This document shows, one piece after another, positions 34,536 to 42,518 of a stretch of 51,681 bases of DNA. The notes under the pieces are model-generated. The model had not been told where the DNA came from and did no database searches. It was given only the letters and a program-made list of their open reading frames with translations. This stretch comes from an uncultured Pelagibacteraceae bacterium (lineage in GTDB: Bacteria > Pseudomonadota > Alphaproteobacteria > Pelagibacterales > Pelagibacteraceae), in the NCBI GenBank assembly GCA_902545555.1, contig CACCGK010000003.1:1-51681 (forward strand). The letters are read 5' to 3'. A program made the translations under genes and the position numbers. Every line of letters begins with the position of its first letter. The first letter of the stretch is position 1.

Positions 34536-35863
34536 AAGTTATAACTTTTTGCCACCAATTCGATAGGGTGTAGTGCCTCATCATTAGATATGTTTGTATC
34601 AACTTCTAACTGTTTTAAATGTTTACCAGCTAAAGGACAATCAGAAGCCATATACTTATTATTTTTAGTTTTTATTTGTCTAGCTGTAGGTCTTCCAACT
34701 TTATTTGCTAAATCATGAGTTTCTTTCATTACTCCAAAAGTTCCTCCATGACCTGCACATCTTTCAACTACATCAATTTTAATGTTTGGTATTAATTTTA
34801 ACATATCTCTTGCTTTGATACCCATATTCTGTGCTCTAGCATGACAAGCATGATGCACGGTTACTCCTCCATCAATCTCATTTAATCCTTCTGCTAATCC
34901 CTCATTGTTTGCAATATCCACAACATACTCATCAATATCCATAACGTTTGAAGATAATTTTTTTATTTTTTCATCGTTAGGTAATAACAAGGGCCATTCG
35001 AATTTTAACATCAATCCACAACTAGCTGTTAAGGTTACTACTTTATATCCTTTATCAATCCACTCAATTAAATCCTTAGAAACTTTTTTCGCTTGTTCAA
35101 CAACTTTTGGCAGATCTGCTTGCTCTAAAAATGGCATCCCACAACAACCAGGATAAGCTTCTTGAACCTCTACACCATTTTTTTTCAAAACTTTTAAGGC
35201 AGCAACACCCGTATTTTTTTTATTAAAATTTACAAAACAAGTTGAATAAATAACTACTTTTCTATCTTTAGAAGGTGTTAGATAATTTATCTTATCTTTA
35301 TTTTTTTTAAAAAAATATGAAAAAGTTTCTGAGTTATATTTTGGTAACTGAACTCTTTTATCTATTCCAGTAATTAGTTCTAAGATTTTTCTAATTAATT
35401 TATTTTTAATATTTGATGCCCAATTAACTATTTTTGAGAACATAATACCAATTTTAGCGTTTCGATCTATTTGAGCTAATTGTGTTGGTACGCTTGGTAA
35501 TTTACCTAATTTTTTTTGAGCCGTTCTATATCGCAGCATTAAATGTGGAAAATCCAAATCAAAATCATGAGGTGGAACATATGGGCATTTAGTCATAAAA
35601 CACATATCGCACAGGGTGCATGCATCAACGACAGGAGCAAATTGATCACTAGATAAGCTTTCAACATCTTCATTTTTAGACTCATCAATCATGTCAAACA
35701 GTTTAGGAAATGAATCGCAGAGATTAAAACATCTTCTGCATCCATGACAAATGTCAAACACTCTTCTCATTTCAGCATCTAATTTTTCAGGATTTAAAAA
35801 ATCAGGATGCTCAAAATCTATAGGATGTCGTATAGGTGCACCTAAACTTCCTTCTTTGCTCAT
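34532..35863 (-). CDS. Heterodisulfide reductase-related Fe-S protein (GlpC/HdrD-like)
   Basis: A 443-residue protein with two N-terminal [4Fe-4S] sites, CHGCRRCFNLC and CTLCDMCFMTKCPY (roughly residues 38-105), and two C-terminal cysteine-rich CCG-type segments, AYPGCCGMPFLEQAD and VERCAGHGGTFGV plus SDCPLAGKHL. This is the GlpC/heterodisulfide-reductase subunit layout, which passes electrons through Fe-S clusters to a partner. Its substrate is not evident. Encoded between rubrerythrin (64-base gap containing a hairpin) and DUF3501, so it is a candidate electron donor for rubrerythrin. Confidence 0.88.
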   Translation of the reverse strand: MSKEGSLGAPIRHPIDFEHPDFLNPEKLDAEMRRVFDICHGCRRCFNLCDSFPKLFDMIDESKNEDVESLSSDQFAPVVDACTLCDMCFMTKCPYVPPHDFDLDFPHLMLRYRTAQKKLGKLPSVPTQLAQIDRNAKIGIMFSKIVNWASNIKNKLIRKILELITGIDKRVQLPKYNSETFSYFFKKNKDKINYLTPSKDRKVVIYSTCFVNFNKKNTGVAALKVLKKNGVEVQEAYPGCCGMPFLEQADLPKVVEQAKKVSKDLIEWIDKGYKVVTLTASCGLMLKFEWPLLLPNDEKIKKLSSNVMDIDEYVVDIANNEGLAEGLNEIDGGVTVHHACHARAQNMGIKARDMLKLIPNIKIDVVERCAGHGGTFGVMKETHDLANKVGRPTARQIKTKNNKYMASDCPLAGKHLKQLEVDTNISNDEALHPIELVAKSYNL

Positions 35864-35893
35864 ATAATTAAGTTTTTGAAATTCGAACTGTTT

Positions 35894-35918
35894 TTAGTGG
35901 GCGACTAACGCCCACTAA
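35894..35918 (-). other. Strong intercistronic hairpin between rubrerythrin and Fe-S gene
   Basis: TTAGTGGGCG-ACTAA-CGCCCACTAA forms a perfect 10-bp stem with a five-base loop, in the 64-base gap. On the transcribed (minus) strand it is followed by AAAAACAG with no T tract, so it is not a standard terminator. An mRNA-stabilising or partial-termination element protecting the rubrerythrin message from 3' decay is the likeliest role. Confidence 0.7.
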
Positions 35919-35927
35919 GAAATTTGA

Positions 35928-36344
35928 TTAGCTAATAGACTCTAAAGTTTTTTGAAATTTACCAGCGTGTGATTTTTCAGCTTTAGCTAAAGTTTCAAAC
36001 CAGTCAGCAATTTCTTCAAAGCCTTCTTCTCTAGCTGTTTTAGCCATACCAGGGTACATATCGGTATACTCATGAGTTTCGCCTTGTACTGCCGAAGCTA
36101 AATTTGCTTTTGTTTCACCAATTGGCATACCAGTTCCTGGATCACCAACTTCTTCTAGATACTCCAAATGACCATGTGCGTGACCAGTTTCACCTTCGGC
36201 TGTTGATCTAAAAACTGCAGCTACATCATTGTAACCTTCTATGTCAGCTTTTTGTGCGAAATAAAGATATCTTCTATTTGCTTGACTTTCACCAGCAAAT
36301 GCTTCTTTTAAATTTTCTTCTGTTTTACTTCCTTTTAAAGACAT
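35928..36344 (-). CDS. Rubrerythrin-domain protein (no rubredoxin domain)
   Basis: Di-iron ferritin-like protein that reduces hydrogen peroxide, 138 residues. The ligands are visible: [17 protein letters not shown] (first Glu), [17 protein letters not shown] (E-x-x-H), [17 protein letters not shown] (Glu pair) and [14 protein letters not shown] (second E-x-x-H). It stops there, without the C-terminal rubredoxin FeS4 domain of classical rubrerythrins, so electrons must come from another protein; the neighbouring Fe-S protein is the obvious candidate. A good ribosome-binding site (GGAG) and a consensus promoter precede it, with an Irr-like dyad just upstream. Confidence 0.92.
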   Translation of the reverse strand: MSLKGSKTEENLKEAFAGESQANRRYLYFAQKADIEGYNDVAAVFRSTAEGETGHAHGHLEYLEEVGDPGTGMPIGETKANLASAVQGETHEYTDMYPGMAKTAREEGFEEIADWFETLAKAEKSHAGKFQKTLESIS

Positions 36345-36372
36345 TTTTTCTCCTTTTTAATGATTAACAAAT

Positions 36373-36400
36373 CATATAATGCATATTAACAGTATGTCAA
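36373..36400 (-). promoter_or_regulatory. Predicted rubrerythrin promoter
   Basis: On the minus strand a consensus TTGACA (36395-36400) is followed after 16 bases by TATATG (36373-36378), a good -10 match. Transcription would start near 36366, giving a leader of about 20 bases with the GGAG site. Confidence 0.6.
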
Positions 36401-36403
36401 TAG

Positions 36404-36419
36404 TTTAGAATTATTATAA
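36404..36419. promoter_or_regulatory. Candidate Irr box upstream of rubrerythrin
   Basis: TTTAGAATTATTATAA lies three bases upstream of the -35 box of the rubrerythrin promoter. It matches, at 15 of 16 positions, the reverse complement of the site found in front of irr (36885-36900). It is an imperfect dyad (TTTAGAAT/ATTATAA), as expected for a dimeric Fur-family regulator. Confidence 0.55.
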
Positions 36420-36449
36420 TGTAGATTTTAAGTGTATGATTTAATTAAA

Positions 36450-36878
36450 TTATTTTTGAGTTTGATTATCACTCGCAACTCTAACTAACACTTCAACAGA
36501 ATTTATTTTTTTTCCTGTAATATTTTTTCTAATATTTATTTTGTCTATATCGCTCTCATCACAATCAATCAACTCATGCGTATCTTCATCAAAAAAATGA
36601 TGATGTGCTGATGTGTTTGTATCAAAATAACTTTTGTGACTATCGATTGAAATTTCTTTTAAATATCCTTTTTTTTCAAATGCATGAACTGTGTTATAAA
36701 CTGTGGCTAGAGATATCTTTTCATTCATTTTTTCAGATATCATTTTAACAAGATCGTTTATTGTGAAATGGAAAGTTTTTTCTCTATTATACAAAACTTC
36801 ACAAATTTTTATTCTTTGCTTGGTTGGTCTAAGCCCAACTTCTCTTAATTTTTCAATAAAATTACAGTTTTTTGGCAT
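36450..36878 (-). CDS. irr: Fur-family iron regulator, Irr type
   Basis: Transcription factor of the Fur superfamily, 142 residues. The N-terminal winged helix contains VGLRPTKQRIKICEVLY and the recognition helix region ISLATVYNTVHAFEKKGYL; the C-terminal domain has SAHHHFFDEDTHELIDCD, with the three-histidine run characteristic of haem-sensing Irr rather than Fur. In alphaproteobacteria Irr controls iron and haem genes, often repressing iron-storage and haem genes when iron is low. The gene is divergent from fabA (91 bases between starts) and its leader holds a candidate Irr box, consistent with autoregulation. Confidence 0.85.
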   Translation of the reverse strand: MPKNCNFIEKLREVGLRPTKQRIKICEVLYNREKTFHFTINDLVKMISEKMNEKISLATVYNTVHAFEKKGYLKEISIDSHKSYFDTNTSAHHHFFDEDTHELIDCDESDIDKINIRKNITGKKINSVEVLVRVASDNQTQK

Positions 36879-36884
36879 TGTTTT

Positions 36885-36900
36885 TTATAATTATTCTAAA
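36885..36900. promoter_or_regulatory. irr: Candidate Irr box upstream of irr
   Basis: TTATAATTATTCTAAA lies six bases upstream of the irr ATG (minus strand), and its reverse complement TTTAGAATAATTATAA differs at one position from the site in front of rubrerythrin. Binding here would block irr expression. The neighbouring fabA promoter, on the other strand, is about 70 bases away. Confidence 0.55.
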
Positions 36901-36969
36901 GTATGAATAAAAATATAGTGTTTTATTATATTATATTAGGATTAAATCAAGTATTAAGGGTGCTCTAAT

Positions 36970-37470
36970 ATGAAAAAAAACTCATACTCTTATGATGATC
37001 TAATAACTTGTGGGAATGGTGATCTTTTTGGTCCTGGTAATGCAAAATTACCACTCCCGCCAATGCTTATGTTTGACAGAATAACAGAAATCAATGAAAA
37101 TAATGGAGCGTTTAATAAAGGCTCTTTAAAAGCTGAATTAGATATTAAAGATGATCTTTGGTTTTTTGATTGTCATTTTAAAAAAGATCCAGTTATGCCA
37201 GGGTGCCTAGGTTTAGATGCTATGTGGCAACTGGTAGGTTTTTTTCTAGGTTGGCTAGGAAATCCTGGGAAAGGAAGAGCTCTAGGAGTGGGTACTGTGA
37301 AATTTACAGGCGAAGTATTACAGAGTGTAAAAAATGTAAGATATGAAATAGATATGAAAAAAATTATGTCTCCTGGAGGAACAACTGTTGGGCTTGCAAA
37401 TGGAATTGTTCTTGCAGATAATAAAAAAATATATTCAGCAGAAGGTTTGAAAGTGGGGTTATTTAAATAA
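36970..37470 (+). CDS. fabA: 3-hydroxydecanoyl-ACP dehydratase/isomerase FabA
   Basis: Introduces the cis double bond in unsaturated fatty acids by dehydrating 3-hydroxydecanoyl-ACP and isomerising the product. The 166 residues have the catalytic His69 in [14 protein letters not shown] and Asp83 in [14 protein letters not shown], exactly in FabA spacing, plus the FabA-specific [13 protein letters not shown] segment. FabB follows with the two genes overlapping by one base, and FabI after that, forming an unsaturated fatty acid operon. Placement next to irr is conserved in alphaproteobacteria. Confidence 0.96.
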   Translation: MKKNSYSYDDLITCGNGDLFGPGNAKLPLPPMLMFDRITEINENNGAFNKGSLKAELDIKDDLWFFDCHFKKDPVMPGCLGLDAMWQLVGFFLGWLGNPGKGRALGVGTVKFTGEVLQSVKNVRYEIDMKKIMSPGGTTVGLANGIVLADNKKIYSAEGLKVGLFK

Positions 37471-38681
37471 TGAGAAGAGTAGTTGTTACAGGTTTAGGAG
37501 TTGTTTCTTGTTTAGGAAATAATCAAGAAGAAGTTCATCAATCTTTATTAAATTCAAAATCAGGAATTTCTTATGCTGAAGATTATAAAGAGCATAACCT
37601 GAAAAGCCATGTTCACGGTAAACCAATTATTAAACTTGAGGATCATATAGATAGAAAAACAATTAGATTTATGGGATCAGGCTCAGCTTACAATTATATT
37701 GCAATGAAAGAAGCTATTGAGGACTCTGGGTTAGAAGAAAGTGAAGTAAGTAATTTTAAAACTGGAATTGTGATGGGCTCAGGTGGACCTTCTATAGAAA
37801 ATGTAATTTTAGCTGCAGATAAAACTAGAGCTAAGACACCAAAATTAATGGGACCTTTTATTGTTCCAAGAACTATGGCCAGTACTGCTTCTGCAACACT
37901 TGCCGTACCATTTAAAATTAAAGGAACTAACTACACAATGAGTTCTGCATGTGCAACTAGTGGACATTGCATAGGTAATTCTATGGAATTAATTCAAATG
38001 GGTAAACAGGATGTTGTTTTTGCAGGTGGTAGTGAAGAAATTCATTGGGCAATGACAGCAATGTTTGACGCTATGACAGCTTTATCATCAAAATATAATG
38101 ACACTCCACAATCTGCGTCTAGAGCTTATGACAAAACTAGAGATGGGTTTGTAATTGCAGGTGGTGCAGGCGTATTAGTACTTGAAGAATACGAACATGC
38201 TAAAGCAAGAGGAGCTAAAATATACGCAGAATTAACTGGTTATGGAGCAACTTCAGATGGATACGATATGGTAGCGCCATCGGGTGAAGGCGCTGTTAGA
38301 TGTATGAAAATGGCAATGGCAACTGCTAAAAATAAAATTGATTATATTAATACTCATGGAACATCTACTCCAGTTGGAGATATAACTGAGCTTAATGCTA
38401 TTAAGGAAACTTTTGGAGAAAATATTCCAAAAATAAGTTCAACAAAATCTTTATCGGGTCATCCTTTAGGGGCTGCTTCAGTGCATGAAGCAATCTATTG
38501 TTTGATAATGATGAAAAATAATTTCATAACAGGATCAGCAAATATTACAGATATGGATGATGATGCTAAAAAATTTCCAATTGTTGCGAAAACTGAAACA
38601 AGAGCAAACTTAAATACAGTAATGTCAAATAGCTTTGGCTTTGGTGGAACTAATGCAGCTTTAATTTTTGAAAAGGTTTAG
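37470..38681 (+). CDS. fabB: Beta-ketoacyl-ACP synthase I
   Basis: Condensing enzyme that elongates cis-3-decenoyl-ACP after FabA, supplying unsaturated fatty acids. 403 residues, with the catalytic Cys in [15 protein letters not shown] (about residue 163), the first His in [14 protein letters not shown] (about 298) and the second in [16 protein letters not shown] (about 333), and the C-terminal [17 protein letters not shown]. The Cys-His-His triad is intact. It shares a base with fabA and precedes fabI by three bases. Confidence 0.96.
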   Translation: MRRVVVTGLGVVSCLGNNQEEVHQSLLNSKSGISYAEDYKEHNLKSHVHGKPIIKLEDHIDRKTIRFMGSGSAYNYIAMKEAIEDSGLEESEVSNFKTGIVMGSGGPSIENVILAADKTRAKTPKLMGPFIVPRTMASTASATLAVPFKIKGTNYTMSSACATSGHCIGNSMELIQMGKQDVVFAGGSEEIHWAMTAMFDAMTALSSKYNDTPQSASRAYDKTRDGFVIAGGAGVLVLEEYEHAKARGAKIYAELTGYGATSDGYDMVAPSGEGAVRCMKMAMATAKNKIDYINTHGTSTPVGDITELNAIKETFGENIPKISSTKSLSGHPLGAASVHEAIYCLIMMKNNFITGSANITDMDDDAKKFPIVAKTETRANLNTVMSNSFGFGGTNAALIFEKV

Positions 38682-38684
38682 TTT

Positions 38685-39470
38685 ATGAGTTTGATGAAAG
38701 GTAAAAAAGGATTAATCATGGGTGTTGCCAATGAAAGATCTATTGCTTGGGGTATTTCTCAAAAACTTGCAGAAGCTGGAGCTGAGTTAGCATTTACTTA
38801 TTTGGGTGATGCTTTAAAAAAAAGAGTAATTCCTTTAGCAGAAAAATTAAATTCAAATGTTACATTTAGTTGTGATGTTGAAAAAAAAGAAGAAGTTGTA
38901 AAATTATTTGAAAATATCAAATCCCGATGGGGTGAAATTGACTTTGTAGTTCATGCAGTTGCTTTCTCTGATAAATCAGAGTTATCAGGTGAATATTTAA
39001 ATACGACTAGAGAAAACTTTTTAAGAAGTATGTTAATCTCATGCTTTTCATTTACTGAAGTAGCAAAAGAAGCTTCAAAGGTAATGAAACAAGGTGGAAG
39101 CTTATTAACTTTAACTTATGAGTCTACGAAAGCAATTCCAAATTATAACGTAATGGGTGTTTGTAAATCAGCTTTAGAGGCCAGTGTTAAATATTTAGCT
39201 AGAGATTTGGGTGCTATAGGCATGAGAGTAAATGCTATAAGTGCAGGACCTATCAAGACATTGGCTGCCTCTGCAATTGGAGACGCAAAATTCCTATATA
39301 AATGGAATGAAGACCATTCTTTTCTTAAGAGAAATGTAGATATCCACGATGTTGGAAATTCAGCATTATATCTACTAAGTGACCTAGCAAACGGAGTTAC
39401 TGGTGAAATTCACTACGTAGATGCTGGATATAACAAGGTAGGAATGCCAGATCCTAAAAATATAACCTAA
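38685..39470 (+). CDS. fabI: Enoyl-ACP reductase (NADH) FabI
   Basis: Short-chain dehydrogenase-family reductase for the last step of each fatty acid elongation round. The 261 residues show the variant nucleotide motif GVANERSIAWGISQKLAEAGAE typical of FabI, the catalytic Y-x6-K in AIPNYNVMGVCKSALEASVKYL, and RVNAISAGPIKTLAASAI. ATG follows the fabB stop by a few bases; the start at 38685 is preceded by GGTTTAGTTT with weak ribosome-binding similarity. Triclosan-type inhibitor target in other bacteria. Confidence 0.95.
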   Translation: MSLMKGKKGLIMGVANERSIAWGISQKLAEAGAELAFTYLGDALKKRVIPLAEKLNSNVTFSCDVEKKEEVVKLFENIKSRWGEIDFVVHAVAFSDKSELSGEYLNTTRENFLRSMLISCFSFTEVAKEASKVMKQGGSLLTLTYESTKAIPNYNVMGVCKSALEASVKYLARDLGAIGMRVNAISAGPIKTLAASAIGDAKFLYKWNEDHSFLKRNVDIHDVGNSALYLLSDLANGVTGEIHYVDAGYNKVGMPDPKNIT

Positions 39471-39497
39471 AATTTAATTAAATTTAGTTAAAAATAT

Positions 39498-39704
39498 ATG
39501 AAGGGATACAAATTTATTACTGATGATGATACAGCAAGATTTTGTAATCGAGTAACTGAGGCATTGTCGAATGGATGGAAATTATATGGTGAACCCAAAA
39601 TGACATTTGATAAAAAACGAGGAATAATGCGTTGTGGCCAAGCAGTTATAAAAAATGTTCCAAATAAAAAATACTCAAAAAAAATAAATTTATCTTCAAT
39701 ATAA
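39498..39704 (+). CDS. DUF1737-domain small protein
   Basis: A 68-residue protein that resembles the DUF1737 family in KGYKFITDDDTARFCNRVTEAL, then GWKLYGEPKMTFD. The function of the family is unknown. It begins 27 bases after fabI and ends at a terminator belonging to the opposite strand. It may be co-transcribed with the fab genes. Confidence 0.75.
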   Translation: MKGYKFITDDDTARFCNRVTEALSNGWKLYGEPKMTFDKKRGIMRCGQAVIKNVPNKKYSKKINLSSI

Positions 39705-39731
39705 AAAACCCCCAGAACTCTCATTCCAGGG
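39703..39731 (-). terminator. pnp: Intrinsic terminator after pnp
   Basis: On the minus strand CCCTGGAA (39724-39731) pairs with TTCTGGGG (39710-39717) through eight base pairs, two of them G-U, around a six-base loop, and is followed by GTTTTTT (39703-39708 region). It ends the pnp transcript. On the plus strand the wobble pairs become C-A mismatches and the T run is missing, so it should be one-directional. Confidence 0.72.
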
Positions 39732-39758
39732 ATTTAAAATTTTAATTTAAATTATAGA

Positions 39759-41831
39759 TTATTCAGCAGCTTGTTTCATTGAAAGTTTAACTTTACCTCT
39801 ATCGAAACCAATCACTTTAACTTTAACTTCGTCACCTTCTTTGACAACGTCAGTAACTTTAGCTACTCTTTTATCTGCTAGTTCTGAGATATGAACTAGT
39901 CCATCTTGTTTTCCTAAGAAATTAACAAATGCACCAAACTCCATAATCTTCATTACTTTACCTGAATAAATTTTGTTTAATTCAGCTTTTGCAGTGATGT
40001 CTTTAATCATTTGCATTGCGGTGTTTCTAGACTCTTCATCTGGAGCAGCAACTGTTACCACACCTTCGTCATTTACATCTACTTTCGCACCTGATTTTTC
40101 AACTATCTCTCTGATTGTTGCACCACCTTTTCCAATTACGGCAGCAATGTCTTTTTTATCTACATTAACTTGTTCCATTTTTGGAGTATGTTTTCCAACA
40201 TCAGATCTTGAAGCTGATAATGCTTTATTCATTTCCCCCAAGATATGAACCCTTCCATCTTTGGCTTGGCTTAATGCCTGCTCCATAATTTCAAATGTAA
40301 TACCTGTGATTTTGATATCCATTTGGAGAGAAGTAATTCCATCTTTAGTTCCAGCAACTTTAAAGTCCATGTCACCAAGATGATCTTCATCACCTAGGAT
40401 GTCTGAAAGAACGCTGAAATCATCACCTTCTTTAATTAATCCCATTGCAATACCAGCAACTGGCTCTTTAATCGGTACTCCAGCATCCATTAATGCTAAA
40501 GAAGTTCCACAAACAGTAGCCATTGAAGAAGAACCATTAGACTCCGTAATCTCTGAAACTACTCTAAAAGTATATGGAAATGCTTCTTTGGTTGGTAGTG
40601 AAGAGTTAATTGCTCTCCAAGCTAATTTACCATGACCAATTTCTCTTCTACCTGTTCCAATTCTTCCAGTTTCTCCAACTGAAAAAGGAGGAAAATTATA
40701 GTGAAGCATAAATCGCTCTCTTTGTAATCCATCTAAACTTTCAATTCTTTGCTCGTCATCAGATGTTCCTAAAGTTGCTACAACAATTGCTTGGGTTTCA
40801 CCTCTAGTAAACAAAGCAGAACCATGTGCTCTTGGTAGAATACCAACTTCACATTCGATAGGCCTTACATCTGATAAACCTCTACCATCAATTCTATTTT
40901 TATTTTTTAGAATGTCTGTTCTAACAATTGATTTTTCAAGATTTTTTAACTGACTGTTAACATCTAGATCAGTATAATTTTCATCCTCCTCATAAAGTTT
41001 TTTAGCTTTATCAGTAATTTCAGAAATTTGATTTGATCTATCTTGTTTATCTCTAGTTGCAAAAGCTTTTTTAAGATCTTCTGTAAAAGTTTCTTCAAGT
41101 TTTTTCTTAACTTCTGATAGATCTTTTTTTTCAACAGTCCACTCAGGCTTTCTGCATTCTTTTACAAGTTCCTCAATCATTTCGATAACTGGAACAAATC
41201 CTTCATGGCCAAATTTTACTGCATTTAACATTTCTTCTTCTGTTAAACCATTTGCTTCAGACTCAACCATGAGCACAGCATCTTTTGTACCTGCTACAAC
41301 TAAGTCTAATTTTGATTTTTCTAACTCTGCTTTAGATGGATTTAAAACATATTTACCATCAATAAAACCAACTCTTGAAGCACCCACAGGCCCCATAAAT
41401 GGCATTCCTGATATAGCTAATGCTGCTGATGAGGCTGTGATTGATAAAATGTCTGGTTCATTTTCTTTATCGTATGAAATTACCGTTGGTAATAACTGAA
41501 CTTCATTTTTAAATTCATCAGGAAACAAGGGTCTGATTGGTCTATCAATTAATCTAGAGATTAATGTTTCACTTTCAGTTGGTCTTGCTTCTCTTTTAAA
41601 ATATCCACCTGGGATTTTTCCTGCTGCATAATATTTTTCTTGATAATTTACAGATAAAGGGAAGTAATCCATATCAGGATTTACTTTTTTTGCTCCAACT
41701 ACTGTTGCTAGTACGACTGTCTCTCCACATGTTGCGATTATTGCACCGTCCGCCTGTCTTGCTACTTTACCTGTTTCTAAACTTATCTTCTTTCCCGCTA
41801 CTTCAATTTCCTTCTTATATACTTTAAACAT
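39759..41831 (-). CDS. pnp: Polynucleotide phosphorylase
   Basis: Phosphate-dependent 3'-5' exoribonuclease and core degradosome enzyme. In the 690 residues: two RNase PH domains separated by a helical linker (first with [18 protein letters not shown], second with [28 protein letters not shown]), the KH domain with [15 protein letters not shown], and the S1 domain [28 protein letters not shown] near the C-terminus. Slightly short of E. coli's 711. The last gene of the rpsO cluster; the C-terminus is cleanly ended by a terminator. The 5' leader has an unusual purine repeat. Confidence 0.96.
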   Translation of the reverse strand: MFKVYKKEIEVAGKKISLETGKVARQADGAIIATCGETVVLATVVGAKKVNPDMDYFPLSVNYQEKYYAAGKIPGGYFKREARPTESETLISRLIDRPIRPLFPDEFKNEVQLLPTVISYDKENEPDILSITASSAALAISGMPFMGPVGASRVGFIDGKYVLNPSKAELEKSKLDLVVAGTKDAVLMVESEANGLTEEEMLNAVKFGHEGFVPVIEMIEELVKECRKPEWTVEKKDLSEVKKKLEETFTEDLKKAFATRDKQDRSNQISEITDKAKKLYEEDENYTDLDVNSQLKNLEKSIVRTDILKNKNRIDGRGLSDVRPIECEVGILPRAHGSALFTRGETQAIVVATLGTSDDEQRIESLDGLQRERFMLHYNFPPFSVGETGRIGTGRREIGHGKLAWRAINSSLPTKEAFPYTFRVVSEITESNGSSSMATVCGTSLALMDAGVPIKEPVAGIAMGLIKEGDDFSVLSDILGDEDHLGDMDFKVAGTKDGITSLQMDIKITGITFEIMEQALSQAKDGRVHILGEMNKALSASRSDVGKHTPKMEQVNVDKKDIAAVIGKGGATIREIVEKSGAKVDVNDEGVVTVAAPDEESRNTAMQMIKDITAKAELNKIYSGKVMKIMEFGAFVNFLGKQDGLVHISELADKRVAKVTDVVKEGDEVKVKVIGFDRGKVKLSMKQAAE

Positions 41832-41871
41832 TTCATTTCCATTTCGTTTCGTTCATTTCGTTCCATTCCGT
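41832..41871 (-). repeat. pnp: Purine-rich five-base repeats in the pnp leader
   Basis: Read on the minus strand, the 40 bases before the pnp ATG are made of near-repeats of GAACG, GAATG, AAACG and AAATG. They include several out-of-frame ATGs. One opens a 22-codon frame that overlaps the pnp start; another gives a seven-codon frame ending beside the start. Many pnp mRNAs are autoregulated in the leader, so this may be functional. Confidence 0.55.
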
Positions 41872-41888
41872 TCTATCTATCTTGACTT

Positions 41889-42137
41889 CTATTTTCTTAA
41901 ATTCAATTTCGACAGTACATTTTTGTAAGAATCCATTTTATTTTTCTTAAGGTATTCTAACAATTTCTTTCTTCTATTTACCGCTCTCAACAATCCAACA
42001 GATGAATGTTTATCCTTTTTGAATTGCTTAATATGTTTAGAGAGAGTTTCAATTTTCTCTGTTAGCAAAGCAATTTGTATCTCTGAAGATCCAGTATCTT
42101 TATCATGCATTGCTAATTCTTGTGCCTTCTTGTTCAT
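41889..42137 (-). CDS. rpsO: 30S ribosomal protein S15
   Basis: Small-subunit protein that binds the 16S rRNA central domain and organises the platform. The 82 residues include the universal core DTGSSEIQIALLTEKIETLSKHI and HSSVGLLRAVNRRKKLLEYLKK. The N-terminal extension is about six residues shorter than in E. coli S15 (MSISAEKKAQ...), and no upstream in-frame start is apparent. The rpsO-pnp pairing is widely conserved, and in E. coli S15 represses its own translation. Confidence 0.95.
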   Translation of the reverse strand: MNKKAQELAMHDKDTGSSEIQIALLTEKIETLSKHIKQFKKDKHSSVGLLRAVNRRKKLLEYLKKNKMDSYKNVLSKLNLRK

Positions 42138-42149
42138 GCCTCTTTCTTT

Positions 42150-42518
42150 CTATTTATTTGTTTGTTTTATTAAGTTTTCTATTTTTTCCGCATACTCAAA
42201 AGATTCGTCTTTTCTAAAAAGTAATTTTGGTAAAAATTTCATAACCACTTTTTGTGATAAAATTTTTCTAATTAAAAATGAGTATTCCTTTAAAATATTA
42301 ATTGTTTCCTCAGCATCTTTTCCTCCCAATGGAAGAACATATGCTTTAGCAATTTTTAAATCAGGACTCATTCTAACCTCAGTAACCGTTATAATATTTG
42401 TTTCTAAATTCGGCACCTTAGCCTCATTCCTTATAAAAATCATGCTTAAAGACTGCTTAATCATTTCACCTACTCTTAATTGCCTTTGTGACACTGGTTT
42501 TCCTATTCTATCTGCCAT
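42150..42518 (-). CDS. rbfA: Ribosome-binding factor A
   Basis: Assembly factor that binds the 30S 5' domain and helps 16S rRNA maturation, especially in the cold. 122 residues, KH-like fold. The family features are VSQRQLRVGEMIKQSLSMIF at the N-terminus, ITVTEVRMSPDLKIAKAYVLPLG in the middle and LLFRKDESFEYAEKIENLI at the C-terminus. Its start shares one base with the infB stop, a typical infB-rbfA junction; the usual truB between rbfA and rpsO is absent. Confidence 0.93.
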   Translation of the reverse strand: MADRIGKPVSQRQLRVGEMIKQSLSMIFIRNEAKVPNLETNIITVTEVRMSPDLKIAKAYVLPLGGKDAEETINILKEYSFLIRKILSQKVVMKFLPKLLFRKDESFEYAEKIENLIKQTNK

